Positions 24,651-33,254 of a stretch of DNA of 64,000 nt are shown here, piece by piece. Within the stretch, counting starts at the first letter, position 1, and each line of letters opens with the position of its first letter. Under the pieces are notes generated by a model. It was not told the DNA's origin. It did no database searches and worked only from the letters and a program-made list of their open reading frames with translations. The translations under genes were made by a program, and so were the position numbers. The DNA comes from Neoroseomonas lacus (GTDB lineage: Bacteria > Pseudomonadota > Alphaproteobacteria > Acetobacterales > Acetobacteraceae), in NCBI RefSeq assembly GCF_014644535.1, contig NZ_BMKW01000006.1, forward strand, positions 310,001 to 374,000, read 5' to 3'.

Positions 24651-26377
24651 AGCAAGGGCTGCTGCGGCGTTTCTTCGCCTATTACCGCCCCTGGAACGGT
24701 TTGTTCTTTCTCGATTTCGGCTGCGCGGTGCTGTCCGGGCTGCTGGAACTCGGCTTCCCGATGGCGGTGCGCGTTTTCGTCGACAAGCTGCTGCCCGGGC
24801 AGGATTGGGGCCTGATCCTGCTCGCGGCGGCGGCGCTGATGGCGATCTACCTGCTCAACGGCGCGCTGACGGCGATCGTGAACTATTGGGGCCACATGCT
24901 CGGCATCAATATCGAGACCGAGATGCGCCGCCGCGCCTTCGACCACCTTCAGAAGCTCTCTTTCCGCTTCTATGACGAGCAAAAGACCGGGCATCTCGTC
25001 GCCCGCGTCACCAAGGATCTCGAGGAAGTCGGCGAGGTCGCCCATCACGGCCCCGAGGATCTGTTCATCGCGGTGATGACCTTCCTCGGCGCCTTCGCGC
25101 TGATGTTTACGGTGAACCCGGCGCTGGCGCTGATCACCGCGGCGATCGTGCCGCCTGTCGCCATCCTCTCCACCCGCTACGGCAGCCGAATGACGGCGAC
25201 CTGGCGCGCCATCTTCGGCCGCGTCGGCGCCTTCAACGCCCGCATCGAGGAGAATGTCGGCGGCATCCGGGTCGTCCAGGCCTTCACCAATGAGGACCAT
25301 GAACGCACCCTCTTCGCGCATGACAACGCCCGCTATCGCGACACCAAGCTGGCGGCCTATCGCATCATGGCGGCGAGCCTGTCGCTCTCCTACCTGGGGA
25401 TGCGCCTGACGCAGATGGTCGTGATGGTCGCCGGTTCCTGGTTCGTGCTGCGCGGCGAACTGACCGCCGGTGATTTCGTCGGCTTCCTGCTGCTGGTCGG
25501 CGTGTTCTTCCGCCCGGTCGAGAAGATCAACGCCGTGCTGGAAACCTACCCCAAGGGCATCGCCGGCTTCCGCCGCTACCTCGAATTGCTGGAAACCCAG
25601 CCGGACATCGCCGATGCGCCCGATGCCGTCGCCGTCGGCCGGCTGCGCGGCGTGATCCGCTATGAGGGCGTGAGCTTCGGCTATGACGCGGCGCGCCCGG
25701 TGCTGCGCGGCGTCGACCTCGCCATCGGCGCCGGCGAGACGGTTGCCTTCGTCGGTCCTTCCGGCGCCGGCAAATCGACGCTGTGTTCCCTGCTGCCGCG
25801 CTTCTACGAGGTGCAGGGCGGGCGCATCAGCATCGACGGCATCGACATCCGCGCCATGACGTTGGCGTCCCTGCGCCGGCAGATCGGCATCGTGCAGCAG
25901 GATGTCTTCCTGTTCGGCGGCACGCTGCGCGAGAACATCGCCTATGGCCGGCTCGATGCCAGCGAGGCGGAGATCATCGAGGCCGCCCGCCGCGCCAGGC
26001 TCGACACGATGATCGCCGGCCTGCCGGCCGGCCTCGACACCATCGTCGGCGAGCGCGGCGTGAAGCTCTCCGGCGGGCAGAAGCAGCGCCTGGCGATCGC
26101 GCGCATCTTCCTGCGCAACCCGCCCATCCTGATCCTGGACGAGGCGACCTCGGCGCTCGACACCGAGACGGAACGCGCCATCCAGCAGTCACTGGCCGAA
26201 CTCGCCGAGGGCCGTACCACGCTCGTCATCGCGCATCGCCTCGCCACCATCCGGCATGCCGACCGCATCGTGGTGGTGGAGGGCGGCGGCATCGCTGAAC
26301 AGGGCCGCCACGGCGAGCTGATGCGGGCCGGCGGGGTGTATCAGCGGCTGCAGGAGGCGCAGGCGCTGGCGTCATGA
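24647..26377 (+). CDS. ABC exporter half-transporter (MsbA-like), probable CTG start
   Basis: A half-size ABC exporter with six membrane helices followed by an ATPase domain: Walker A GPSGAGKST, signature LSGGQKQR, Walker B ILILDEATSALD and H-loop IAHRL. From the CTG at 24647 it is 576 residues, the usual length; the first conserved segment LRRFFAYYRPWNGLFFLDF begins right after that codon. No ATG, GTG or TTG lies in frame upstream of it, and a TTG at 24701 would remove part of helix 1. The CTG overlaps the preceding TGA and has AAGGGG at 24632-24637. It likely exports a lipid or hydrophobic compound as a homodimer. Confidence 0.9.
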   Translation: MKQGLLRRFFAYYRPWNGLFFLDFGCAVLSGLLELGFPMAVRVFVDKLLPGQDWGLILLAAAALMAIYLLNGALTAIVNYWGHMLGINIETEMRRRAFDHLQKLSFRFYDEQKTGHLVARVTKDLEEVGEVAHHGPEDLFIAVMTFLGAFALMFTVNPALALITAAIVPPVAILSTRYGSRMTATWRAIFGRVGAFNARIEENVGGIRVVQAFTNEDHERTLFAHDNARYRDTKLAAYRIMAASLSLSYLGMRLTQMVVMVAGSWFVLRGELTAGDFVGFLLLVGVFFRPVEKINAVLETYPKGIAGFRRYLELLETQPDIADAPDAVAVGRLRGVIRYEGVSFGYDAARPVLRGVDLAIGAGETVAFVGPSGAGKSTLCSLLPRFYEVQGGRISIDGIDIRAMTLASLRRQIGIVQQDVFLFGGTLRENIAYGRLDASEAEIIEAARRARLDTMIAGLPAGLDTIVGERGVKLSGGQKQRLAIARIFLRNPPILILDEATSALDTETERAIQQSLAELAEGRTTLVIAHRLATIRHADRIVVVEGGGIAEQGRHGELMRAGGVYQRLQEAQALAS

Positions 26378-26383
26378 GCTTTC

Positions 26384-26557
26384 GGCGGGGAAGGGCGTGG
26401 GAGAGAACTCCCCCGATCCGGTCACCCATCGACGTTGCTTCGCAACGCCAATGGGCCCCCAAGCCTTCCTTCTTCCATCTGTTGGAAACTGACAGCGGCG
26501 GCCGGCGCCAAAAGACAGAAGAAGGGTAGGGGTTTGGGGGAGGTTCTCCTCCCCCAA
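26384..26557. repeat. Compound inverted-repeat element, copy D (degenerate)
   Basis: A diverged copy: the left hairpin is reduced to GGGAG-AGAA-CTCCC near 26398-26412, the nested palindrome lies at 26425-26455, ATCTGTTGGAAACTG and GGCGCCAAAA resemble the inner boundary, and the right end is a perfect hairpin TTGGGGGAGG-TTCT-CCTCCCCCAA (26534-26557). The AAAGGCCT palindromes are missing. It begins six bases after the ABC exporter stop, in a tandem gap before the peptide-type receptor gene. Confidence 0.65.
26425..26455. repeat. Nested 31-bp palindromic module, copy 2
   Basis: CCCATCGACGTTGC and GCAACGCCAATGGG around the loop TTC; the two 14-base arms pair with two imperfect positions. Located near the left end of element D. 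Confidence 0.8.
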
Positions 26558-26626
26558 TATGTCTTCATGCTCGGCACACCCATTGCATCCCCTGCGCGGC
26601 ACACCGCTCAGGGGTCTGCGCACGCC

Positions 26627-28243
26627 ATGACCATCTCGCCCTTCACCCGCCGCGCCTTGATGGGCGCGGCCGCCACCGGCGTCGCCGGCATCCCGGACCT
26701 CGCCCGCGCCCAGGCCGAACGCGTCATCCGCTACGGCATCTCCATGGCCGATATTCCGCAGACCACCGGCCAGCCGGACCGTGGCGCCGGCGCCTACCAG
26801 TTCACCGGCTACACGCTCTACGACCCGCTGGTGGCCTGGGAGATGGACGTGGCCGACCGCCCCGGCAAACTGGTCCCAGGTCTCGCCACCGCCTGGGAAG
26901 CCGACCCGGCCGACCGCCGCAACTGGGTATTCCGCCTGCGCCCGGGCGTGAAGTTCCACGATGGCGCCGACTTCGATGCCGACGCCGTGATCTGGAATTT
27001 CGACAAGGTGCTCAACGCCCAGGCACCGCAGTTCGACCAGCGCCAAGCCTCCCAGGTTCGCCCGCGCCTGCCCTCGGTCGCCTCCTATCGCAAGATCGAC
27101 GCGATGACGGTCGAGGTTACCACCCGCGCGGTGGACAGCTTCTTCCCCTACCAGATGCTGTGGTTCCTCATCTCCTCCCCGGCGCAATACGCGAAGCTCG
27201 GCAATTCCTGGGAGCGCTTCGCCAATGACCCCTCCGGCACCGGCCCGTTCCGCCAGGCGCGGCTGAACCCGCGCCAGAGCGTCGAACTGGTGAAGAACAC
27301 CGACTATTGGAACCCCGCCCGCATCCCCAAGGTGGACCGGCTGATCCTGGTGGTCGCGCCCGAGGCGACGACGCGCTCGAACGCGCTGATCTCCGGCCAG
27401 GTCGACATGATCGAGACGCCGGCGCCAGACATCGTCGATCGCATGCGCCAATCCGGCGCGCGCATCGTCGAGAACGTCACGCCACATGTCTGGAACTACC
27501 ATCTCAGTCTGCTCGAAGGCTCGCCGTGGCGCGACATCCGACTGCGCAAGGCGGCCAACCTCGCCATCAACCGCGACGAGGTGGTCGGGCTGCTGAACGG
27601 ATTGGCCAAGCCGGCGGTGGGCGTGGTGGACCCTTCCTCGCCCTGGTTCGGCCAGCCGGAATTCCGCATCCGCACTGATATGGACGAGGCCCGCAAACTG
27701 GTGCGCGAGGCCGGCTACAGCCCGCAGAACCCGCTGCGCACGCGCTTCCTGGTGCCGGCGGGTGGCTCGGGCCAGATGTTGTCCATGCCGATGAACGAGT
27801 ACATCCAATCCTCCTGGCGGGAGGTCGGCATCCAGGTTGAGTTCCAGGTCGTCGAACTGGAGGTCTCCTACACCTGCTGGCGCCAGGGCGCGGCCGGCGA
27901 GATCGCGCGCGGCGGCAACATCACCGCGAACAACGTGGCGTATGTGACGTCGGACCCGCTCTACGCGCTGATCCGCTTCTTCCATTCCGGCCAGATGGCG
28001 CCGCGCGGCGTGAACTGGAGCCACTACAGCGACGCCGAGATGGATCGGCTGATCGACGCCGCCGTGCAGTGCTTCGACGTGGCGGAACAGGATGCGCTGC
28101 TGCGCAAGGTGCATGAGAAGGCGGTGAACGAGGCGCTGCTGGTCTATGTCGTCCATGACACCAACCCGCATGCCCTTGGCCGCAACGTGCGCGGCTACAC
28201 CCAGGCGCAGCACTGGTTCCAGGACCTGACGACGATTTCCTGA
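26627..28243 (+). CDS. ABC transporter substrate-binding protein, peptide/nickel family (SBP_bac_5)
   Basis: A 538-residue periplasmic receptor of the DppA/OppA cluster. An RR-containing leader (FTRRALMGAAATGVAGI, cleavage near ARAQA) suggests Tat-dependent export. The family pattern FRLRPGVKFHDGADFDADAV is seen near residue 105 and EAGYSPQNPL near 360. The ATG at 26627 was chosen because the signal peptide begins there; in-frame sequence upstream belongs to element D. It has no companion permeases or ATPases, so it is an orphan receptor. Element E follows. It could bind peptides, glycosides or other ligands of this broad family. Confidence 0.92.
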   Translation: MTISPFTRRALMGAAATGVAGIPDLARAQAERVIRYGISMADIPQTTGQPDRGAGAYQFTGYTLYDPLVAWEMDVADRPGKLVPGLATAWEADPADRRNWVFRLRPGVKFHDGADFDADAVIWNFDKVLNAQAPQFDQRQASQVRPRLPSVASYRKIDAMTVEVTTRAVDSFFPYQMLWFLISSPAQYAKLGNSWERFANDPSGTGPFRQARLNPRQSVELVKNTDYWNPARIPKVDRLILVVAPEATTRSNALISGQVDMIETPAPDIVDRMRQSGARIVENVTPHVWNYHLSLLEGSPWRDIRLRKAANLAINRDEVVGLLNGLAKPAVGVVDPSSPWFGQPEFRIRTDMDEARKLVREAGYSPQNPLRTRFLVPAGGSGQMLSMPMNEYIQSSWREVGIQVEFQVVELEVSYTCWRQGAAGEIARGGNITANNVAYVTSDPLYALIRFFHSGQMAPRGVNWSHYSDAEMDRLIDAAVQCFDVAEQDALLRKVHEKAVNEALLVYVVHDTNPHALGRNVRGYTQAQHWFQDLTTIS

Positions 28244-28379
28244 GTGTCGGTTTGAGAACGCGCCATCCGGCGCCTTCTCGTGCCCGCTGCCCAGCCTGGT
28301 GGCCCATGCCAGTTGCTGGCGTGGGCGGGCCGGCGCCGAACGTGTCATGGCGGCGGCCCTTGATCTGGGCCGGTGGGAA

Positions 28380-28607
28380 CGAGAGGGGCATCGCCCCTCT
28401 CGCGCTCTCCCCACCAAAGGCCTAAGGGCCTTTGGAAACCTCGACTTGGCGCCTTGCACCGTGGTCAGCAGGGCTGCCGAAACCCGCCCTTGCGCACGAA
28501 GCGCGCGCCGCGGCCATACCACGCGCTCCACGCCCGGTGCCAAGAGATGGCATTCCAAAGTGCACTGCACTTTGGCGGGGTGGCTTGGAGGGGCGGCGCC
28601 CCTCCAA
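28380..28607. repeat. Compound inverted-repeat element, copy E (best reference copy)
   Basis: This copy shows the full architecture. Outer hairpins: CGAGAGGGGC/GCCCCTCTCG (28380-28402) and TTGGAGGGGC/GCCCCTCCAA (28585-28607). Left subterminal palindrome AAAGGCCTAAGGGCCTTT (28416-28433) followed by GGAAACC and, nine bases on, GGCGCC; right side GGTGCC, GGCATTCC, the palindrome CCAAAGTGCACTGCACTTTGG and CGGGGTGG. It lies 136 bases after the receptor stop in a convergent gap. Confidence 0.88.
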
Positions 28608-28885
28608 CCTTTCTTCTCCCGTCGCCACATAGCTCTGTTGGTTTCAGACGGACCCTGAGCGCCCGGAAACGGGCGCGCAACGCGAAGCGGGACGACGCTT
28701 GGTGTTGCGCGCCGGCCCGCACTCCCGCCTGGTCGGCCAATGGCCGCATCCTCCCCGGCGGTCCGGATCGGTGCTGAGGTTTCAAGAAGGGCCTCCGGCG
28801 CGGGCAGCCGCGGGCCCCGCTGCGGTGCCCTGCGCCGATGGGTCGAGGCGGCAACTCGATCCGACGTGACCAGCCCTACTGCGTC
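28608..28885. other. Non-coding gap with two stable hairpins
   Basis: Beyond element E this 278-base gap holds two adjacent hairpins: GCGCCCG-GAAA-CGGGCGC (28659-28676), a seven-base stem with a GNRA-type loop, and an overlapping alternative in which GCGCGCAAC (28673-28681) pairs with GTTGCGCGC (28704-28712) around AAGC/GCTT. The two share bases and are mutually exclusive. I see no coding sequence and no known RNA family. Confidence 0.5.
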
Positions 28886-29188
28886 TCAACGCAAGGGTCC
28901 GGGCACCCCGCCGATCTGCGGCTGCAGCCACACGCCGATCGGCGGCGAGGGCCCGCCGCCCTGGCTCGTCGCCGGGTCAGGCGGGCAGAGCGGCCGCATC
29001 ACCCCGCAGTCCCAGACGAACCGGTCGGCCCGGCCGGTCAGCTGGCCGCCGCGTTCGAACCGGCATTCGCACAGCTTGCGTGCCATGCACGCGGTCTGGC
29101 CTTCGATCTCGGCGGTGCAGGCCGGCGGGCCCTGCGCCGCGGCGGGCAAGGCAGGGATCAGCAACAGCAGGGCCATCATCCAGCGCAT
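28886..29188 (-). CDS. Small exported Cys-containing protein of unknown function
   Basis: A 100-residue predicted secreted protein: the signal peptide MRWMMALLLLIPALPAAAQG is followed by about 80 residues with six cysteines (ACTAEIE, TACMARKLCECRF, WDCGVM, PLCPP), suggesting disulfides in the periplasm, and a Gly/Pro-rich tail. I do not recognise the family. It lies 60 bases downstream of the small baseplate-like OB-fold gene on the same strand, so the two may be co-transcribed. It converges with the peptide-type receptor gene. The signal peptide is the main support that this short ORF is real. Confidence 0.7.
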   Translation of the reverse strand: MRWMMALLLLIPALPAAAQGPPACTAEIEGQTACMARKLCECRFERGGQLTGRADRFVWDCGVMRPLCPPDPATSQGGGPSPPIGVWLQPQIGGVPGPLR

Positions 29189-29248
29189 GGCGCCAGACTG
29201 CGCCGGGAAGATTGCCGTTCGGTTGCCGCCCGACCGGTCCCGAGGCGC

Positions 29249-29488
29249 CTATTGCGGGTAGGTGCCCATGATCACGGGGTGGGACGGATCGCCGCCCTCG
29301 AACATGACCCAGACCGCCTCGCCCACTGAGGGTGGCGCCGCCCCGGGCATGCCGAGGGCGCGGCAGGGCATCGCCCAACTGGCGTCGTCGCCGCCGAATA
29401 CGGCGGGCACCCGCACCAGCACGCGCCCCCGGGCCTGCGGGTCCAGGTTGTCGATGCAGATGCCGCGAAATATCCCATGGTAGATCAT
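29249..29488 (-). CDS. Phage-baseplate/VgrG gp5-type OB-fold protein (stand-alone)
   Basis: A 79-residue protein that consists of one OB fold of the phage baseplate assembly protein V / T4 gp5 N-terminal type: GRVLVRVPAVFGGDDASWAMPC, then PPSVGEAVWVMFEGGDPSHPVIMG, which is the family signature. In phage tails, R-type pyocins and type VI spikes this domain sits at the base of a longer spike protein; here nothing follows, and no other tail gene lies nearby. GGAGG before ATG 29488 supports expression. It may be a relic of a contractile-tail locus or a part recruited for another role. The small secreted Cys protein is downstream. Confidence 0.8.
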   Translation of the reverse strand: MIYHGIFRGICIDNLDPQARGRVLVRVPAVFGGDDASWAMPCRALGMPGAAPPSVGEAVWVMFEGGDPSHPVIMGTYPQ

Positions 29489-29803
29489 GCCGGAGCCTCC
29501 GATCTCGCCGGCCGCAGCATGACATGGCCGCCGCCGAGGCGCACAGCGGCGTGAGGCGCTTGACGCAACGCAACACAGGCAGTCTATCTCACCAAGGACT
29601 GCCCGGACGGGCCTCCAGCCGGCACCCCGCAGCCATGGGGACGCGCCGACCGGGAGCAACCCTGCCCGGACAGCCTGGGCCTGTGGCGCGATGGCGGGCT
29701 TCGCCCCTTAATGGCGAGGAACGACTCCACGGCGCGGGTCGAACCGGCCCTTTGCCGGCACGCGACCCGTCGTGCGCCGGACAACGCGATGCGAGGCGAT
29801 GCC

Positions 29804-30997
29804 ATGCCGCTGGGTGACACCGACGCCGACCCCGCCTCATCAGCCTTCGTGCGCCTGGTCGGCGCGCGCACCTGGTCGAACCGCCTCGCCGCGCTGGCGG
29901 AACGCACGCAGACTGGCCCGCTCTCGGGCCGCGCCGCGCAGCAACGCCACGCGCTGGAATTCGCCATCGCCCGCGCCGCCGACCCCACCAACGCCGCCAA
30001 GGCCGGCCCCGCCGAACGCCGCGTGCTCGCCTTCGCGCAGGACGCGGTGCGCCTCGCCCGCTGCCTGCCTGCCGCCCCGCGCGCCCGCCTGCGCGCCCTG
30101 CTGGCCGAGGGCCTGACCGGCGATGCCACACTCATCCCGCTCTGGCACCTACTGCGCAGTGCGGCGCTCTATCGGGACCGCGGCTTCAGCGTGGACTTCG
30201 CCGGCCTCGCCGAGGGCGCCCCCTTCGACCTGCGCATCACCCGCGACGGCGCGGTGGCCGAGGTCGCATGCGAAACCGTCTCGGCCGAGGAAGGCCGCCC
30301 GGTCCATCGCGGCGACTGGTGCGCCCTGGTCGACCGCGTGCATCCCGAATTGCAGACCTGGCTCGCCGCCCATCCCGGTCGCTACCTGTTGAAGGTCACG
30401 CTGCCCGAGGGCCTGTCCGGCCCCGACAAGGCGGCCGAGCTGCAATCGCGCATCATCGCCCTGCTCGCCGCCCAGAAGCGCCAGGACAGCAGCGCCGATG
30501 CGGTGTTGAAGCTCGACCCGCTGGTGCTGGCCGGCGCCCAGGCCGCTGCCCTGCCGCAGCATCTGCGCGCCCAGTTCGGGCCGGAGGCGCATCTCGCCGT
30601 CACCTCCCATGGCACGGGCGGTTCCGTCTTCGTCATGGCCGCCCGCGCGGGCCGGGAGAATGCAGTCGCCGATGCGGTCGTCGCCCGCCTGCGCGTCGCC
30701 GCCGAAGCGCGGCTGACCGGCGCCGCGCCCGGCATCCTCGCGGTGTTCGTCGATGACCTCGACCGCGCCGAATGGCGGTCCCTGCGCGAGACGCTGGGGT
30801 TGGAGGGCGCAGTGCGTCGCTTCTTCACCACGCTCCCGGCGCGCCACGTGGTCGCCGCCGCCTGCGCCTCGCGCATGGAGATGTTCGGCATGGCGCCGCC
30901 CGACGCAGCGCCGGATGGCGAATTGCGCTTCCGCAACCCGGTCCACCCGGCGGGCAAATCGGTGGCGCTGGCGCCCGCGGTGACCTCGCTGGGCTGA
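29804..30997 (+). CDS. Conserved hypothetical protein, function unknown
   Basis: A protein of about 397 residues that I cannot assign to a known family. It is Ala/Arg-rich and largely helical in the first 130 residues; a central stretch, FDLRITRDGAVAEVACETVS, looks like the beta-hairpin core of a PD-(D/E)XK-type fold, but the lysine expected after Glu is replaced by Cys-Glu, so nuclease activity is doubtful. There is no signal peptide or membrane helix, so it is probably cytoplasmic. ATG 29804 has GAGG eight bases upstream; in-frame ATGs at 29711 and 29789 are alternatives. It diverges from the OB-fold gene and precedes the opine-dehydrogenase-like gene. Confidence 0.72.
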   Translation: MPLGDTDADPASSAFVRLVGARTWSNRLAALAERTQTGPLSGRAAQQRHALEFAIARAADPTNAAKAGPAERRVLAFAQDAVRLARCLPAAPRARLRALLAEGLTGDATLIPLWHLLRSAALYRDRGFSVDFAGLAEGAPFDLRITRDGAVAEVACETVSAEEGRPVHRGDWCALVDRVHPELQTWLAAHPGRYLLKVTLPEGLSGPDKAAELQSRIIALLAAQKRQDSSADAVLKLDPLVLAGAQAAALPQHLRAQFGPEAHLAVTSHGTGGSVFVMAARAGRENAVADAVVARLRVAAEARLTGAAPGILAVFVDDLDRAEWRSLRETLGLEGAVRRFFTTLPARHVVAAACASRMEMFGMAPPDAAPDGELRFRNPVHPAGKSVALAPAVTSLG

Positions 30998-31055
30998 AGG
31001 CGCGCCCTGCTTCAACCAGGCCCCATCAAGGGCCGCGACTACAAAGGGGCCGGCG

Positions 31056-32087
31056 ATGCGCCTGGCGATTCTCGGGGCCGGCGCGATCGGCCCGGCCTGC
31101 GCGGCACTGGCCGCGAGCCGCGGCCACACGGCGGTGCTGTGGTCGCCCTCGGGCGCCGGCACACGCGGCATCGACGCCACGCTGCACGCCGAGGGCCTGC
31201 TCGAGGGCTGCTTCCCCGTCACCGTCGCCACCCGGCTGGCCGAGGCCTTTGCCGGGGCCGATGCGGCACTGCTGACAGTGCCGGCCTATGCGCTGCCGGA
31301 CCTGCTGCCGCGCATCGCCGCCGAGATCCCGACGACGCTGCCGCTGCTGATCGCCCCGGCGGCCTCGCTCGCACCGCTCGCCTTCGCCAGGCTGCGTGGG
31401 CCGGGGGCCGCGGTCGGCGCCATGGCGACCACGCCGCTGACCGGCCGGCGGCTCGCCCCGGACCGAGTCCGCATCGCCGCCATCCGGGCCGAGGCCGAGA
31501 TGGGCGCGCTGCCTGGCCCCGCCGCGCCCGAGATGGCCGCCCTGGCCGAATCCCTGTTCGGCAATCGCTGGCCGACCGTGCCCGACGCGCTGGCGGCCGC
31601 CTTCATCAACGGAAACCCGATCGCCCATGCGGCACTCGCCCTGGCCAATGTGACCCGCATCGAGAAGCAGGAATCCTGGGGCCAATACGGGCTGATGACC
31701 CCGGCAGTCTGCCGGCTGATCGAAACTCTCGGTGCCGAGCGCGACGCGCTGGCCGCCCGTTTCGGCCACCATCCGCCGAGCCTCGCGGAAGCCCTGCACC
31801 GCACCAACGGCGTCCCGCGCGGCCCGTTGCATGAGATGACCGCCGCGATCGAACGCGGCCGCGGCTTCATCGCCGGCCCGACCGAGATGGCCACGCGCTA
31901 CGTGACGGAAGACGTGCCTTATGGCCTCGCCTTCTACCTCGCCATCGCCCAGGCGATTGGCCAGCCGATGCCAGTCACGGAAGGCACCGTCACGGTGATC
32001 GAGACGATGTGGGGGCAGGGGCTGCGCGACAATCCGCTGCTCGCCGGTCTCGACCTTACGGCGCTGCCCGCCGCACTCGGTGCGTGA
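31056..32087 (+). CDS. NAD(P)-dependent opine/octopine dehydrogenase family protein
   Basis: A 343-residue oxidoreductase. The N-terminal Rossmann fold begins with LAILGAGAIGPACAALAASRGH (dinucleotide motif GAGAIG at residues 7-12), and the C-terminal part has the octopine/nopaline dehydrogenase features INGNPIAHAALALANVTRIE and RYVTEDVPYGLAFYLAIAQ with a catalytic-type His. Family members reductively condense an amino acid with an alpha-keto acid, or oxidise the product. It follows the unknown gene after 58 bases and converges with the Bug receptor gene. No opine transport genes are adjacent. Substrates cannot be inferred. Confidence 0.87.
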   Translation: MRLAILGAGAIGPACAALAASRGHTAVLWSPSGAGTRGIDATLHAEGLLEGCFPVTVATRLAEAFAGADAALLTVPAYALPDLLPRIAAEIPTTLPLLIAPAASLAPLAFARLRGPGAAVGAMATTPLTGRRLAPDRVRIAAIRAEAEMGALPGPAAPEMAALAESLFGNRWPTVPDALAAAFINGNPIAHAALALANVTRIEKQESWGQYGLMTPAVCRLIETLGAERDALAARFGHHPPSLAEALHRTNGVPRGPLHEMTAAIERGRGFIAGPTEMATRYVTEDVPYGLAFYLAIAQAIGQPMPVTEGTVTVIETMWGQGLRDNPLLAGLDLTALPAALGA

Positions 32088-32188
32088 TGCCTGCCACGGC
32101 GAAAATCCAGAGCTGATCCCGATCAGGCGGTATCGCCCGAACGGATGAAGATGCTAGCGAAAACAATCACTTAGGGGCGTTGCCGTGA

Positions 32189-32212
32189 GCCGTGGCGAAG
32201 GGAAACGGCTCT
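32189..32212. terminator. Hairpin in convergent gap
   Basis: AGCCGT and ACGGCT form a stem around GGCGAAGGGAA-type loop sequence, overlapping the 3' end of the Bug receptor gene read on the minus strand. A weak dyad, GATCCCGATC, lies earlier in the gap. Either could help terminate the opine-dehydrogenase-like transcript. Confidence 0.35.
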
Positions 32213-33176
32213 AGTCGAGGCTGATGTTCAGCGGCGCGACCACCCGCCGCCAGCGCGCCAGGTCCTGCTGCATCATGGCGCCGAAGGCCACCGGGTCGCT
32301 GGCGGCCGATGTGACGCCCAGCCCGTCCAGCCTTTCGCGCAGGCTGGCCTCGGCCATCGCCTTGGTGAAGGCCTGCTGCCAATAGGCAACCGCCGCCGGC
32401 GGCGTGCCCGCCCGCACCGACAGCCCGGTCCAGATGCTGGCGGTGAAGCCGGGCACCGCGTCCTCCGTCAGCGTCGGCACATCCGGTAGGGAGGGGAAGC
32501 GATGCGCGCCTGTCGTCGCCACCACTTTCAACGCCCCGCCCGAGAACCCCAGCACCGACGGCACCGAGACGAACATCAGCGCGATCCGCCCGGCCAGCAG
32601 GTCGTTGAACGCGGCCGCCGCGCCGCGATAGGGCACGTGCTCGACATTCAGGTGCTCGCGCGCCTTGAGGTCCTCCATGATCAGATGCGTGTTGGTGCCG
32701 ATCCCAGTCGAGGCATAGGGCAGCGGCGTCGGCGTGCTGCGGGCCAGGGCGATCAGCCCTGCGGCATCCGTCACCGGCACGTTCGGCCCGGCGAGCAGCG
32801 CCACCGGGCTGTCCAGCAACTGCATCACCGGGGCGAGGTCGGCCTCCGGGTCATAGGGCATGCGCCGGCCGATCGCCTTCGGGATGGTGGTTTGCCCGGC
32901 GGTGGCCAACAGCAGGGAGAGCCCGTCGGCCGGCCCGCGCGCCACCGCCTCGCCACCCAGGATGCCGCCGGCGCCGGCACGGTTCTCGACCACCATCTGC
33001 TGCCCGGTGCCGGCCTGGATCGCCTGGGCGAACAGCCGGCCCAGCACATCCTGCGACCCGCCCGGCGCGAAGGGGACGACGAGCCGCGCCGGCCGTTCCG
33101 GCGTCCAGCCGGCCTGGGCCTGCGCTACGGCGGGAAGGGCAAGGGCCCCGAGCAGCGTACGGCGGAGGATCGGCAT
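32211..33176 (-). CDS. Bug/TctC-family tripartite tricarboxylate receptor
   Basis: A 321-residue periplasmic receptor with a signal peptide (MPILRRTLLGALALPAVAQA) and the Bug signature ARLVVPFAPGGSQDVLGR, then VVENRAGAGGILGGEAVARG and the ligand-loop region RMPYDPEADLAPVM. It is the second Bug protein in this window and, like the first, has no tctAB partners. The N-terminal LRRTLLG could allow Tat export. It diverges from plsC; the short gap contains a pair of direct repeats (33255-33284) that could be an operator. The ligand is probably a small carboxylate by family, but unproven. Confidence 0.93.
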   Translation of the reverse strand: MPILRRTLLGALALPAVAQAQAGWTPERPARLVVPFAPGGSQDVLGRLFAQAIQAGTGQQMVVENRAGAGGILGGEAVARGPADGLSLLLATAGQTTIPKAIGRRMPYDPEADLAPVMQLLDSPVALLAGPNVPVTDAAGLIALARSTPTPLPYASTGIGTNTHLIMEDLKAREHLNVEHVPYRGAAAAFNDLLAGRIALMFVSVPSVLGFSGGALKVVATTGAHRFPSLPDVPTLTEDAVPGFTASIWTGLSVRAGTPPAAVAYWQQAFTKAMAEASLRERLDGLGVTSAASDPVAFGAMMQQDLARWRRVVAPLNISLD

Positions 33177-33254
33177 GGTCGGAAACTCCTTTTGGCGCGG
33201 GAATGCTCTCGCGCCCCGGCGGGAAAGACAATCGCTCCGCGAGGCGAAGCGATA

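Noticed and set aside
28299..28777. Hypothetical proteins in several frames across element E and the other elements
   Set aside because: The open frames through the compound elements encode recurring low-complexity strings such as KALRPLVG or KGLGPLVG that are simply translations of the GGCCTTTGGTGGGG repeat; they have no ribosome-binding sites and overlap structured DNA.
30149..31231. A 360-residue minus-strand reading opposite the unknown gene and the opine-dehydrogenase-like gene
   Set aside because: It is a GC-driven antisense frame rich in His, Arg, Gly and Gln, with no family features; the plus-strand genes have clear domains and starts.
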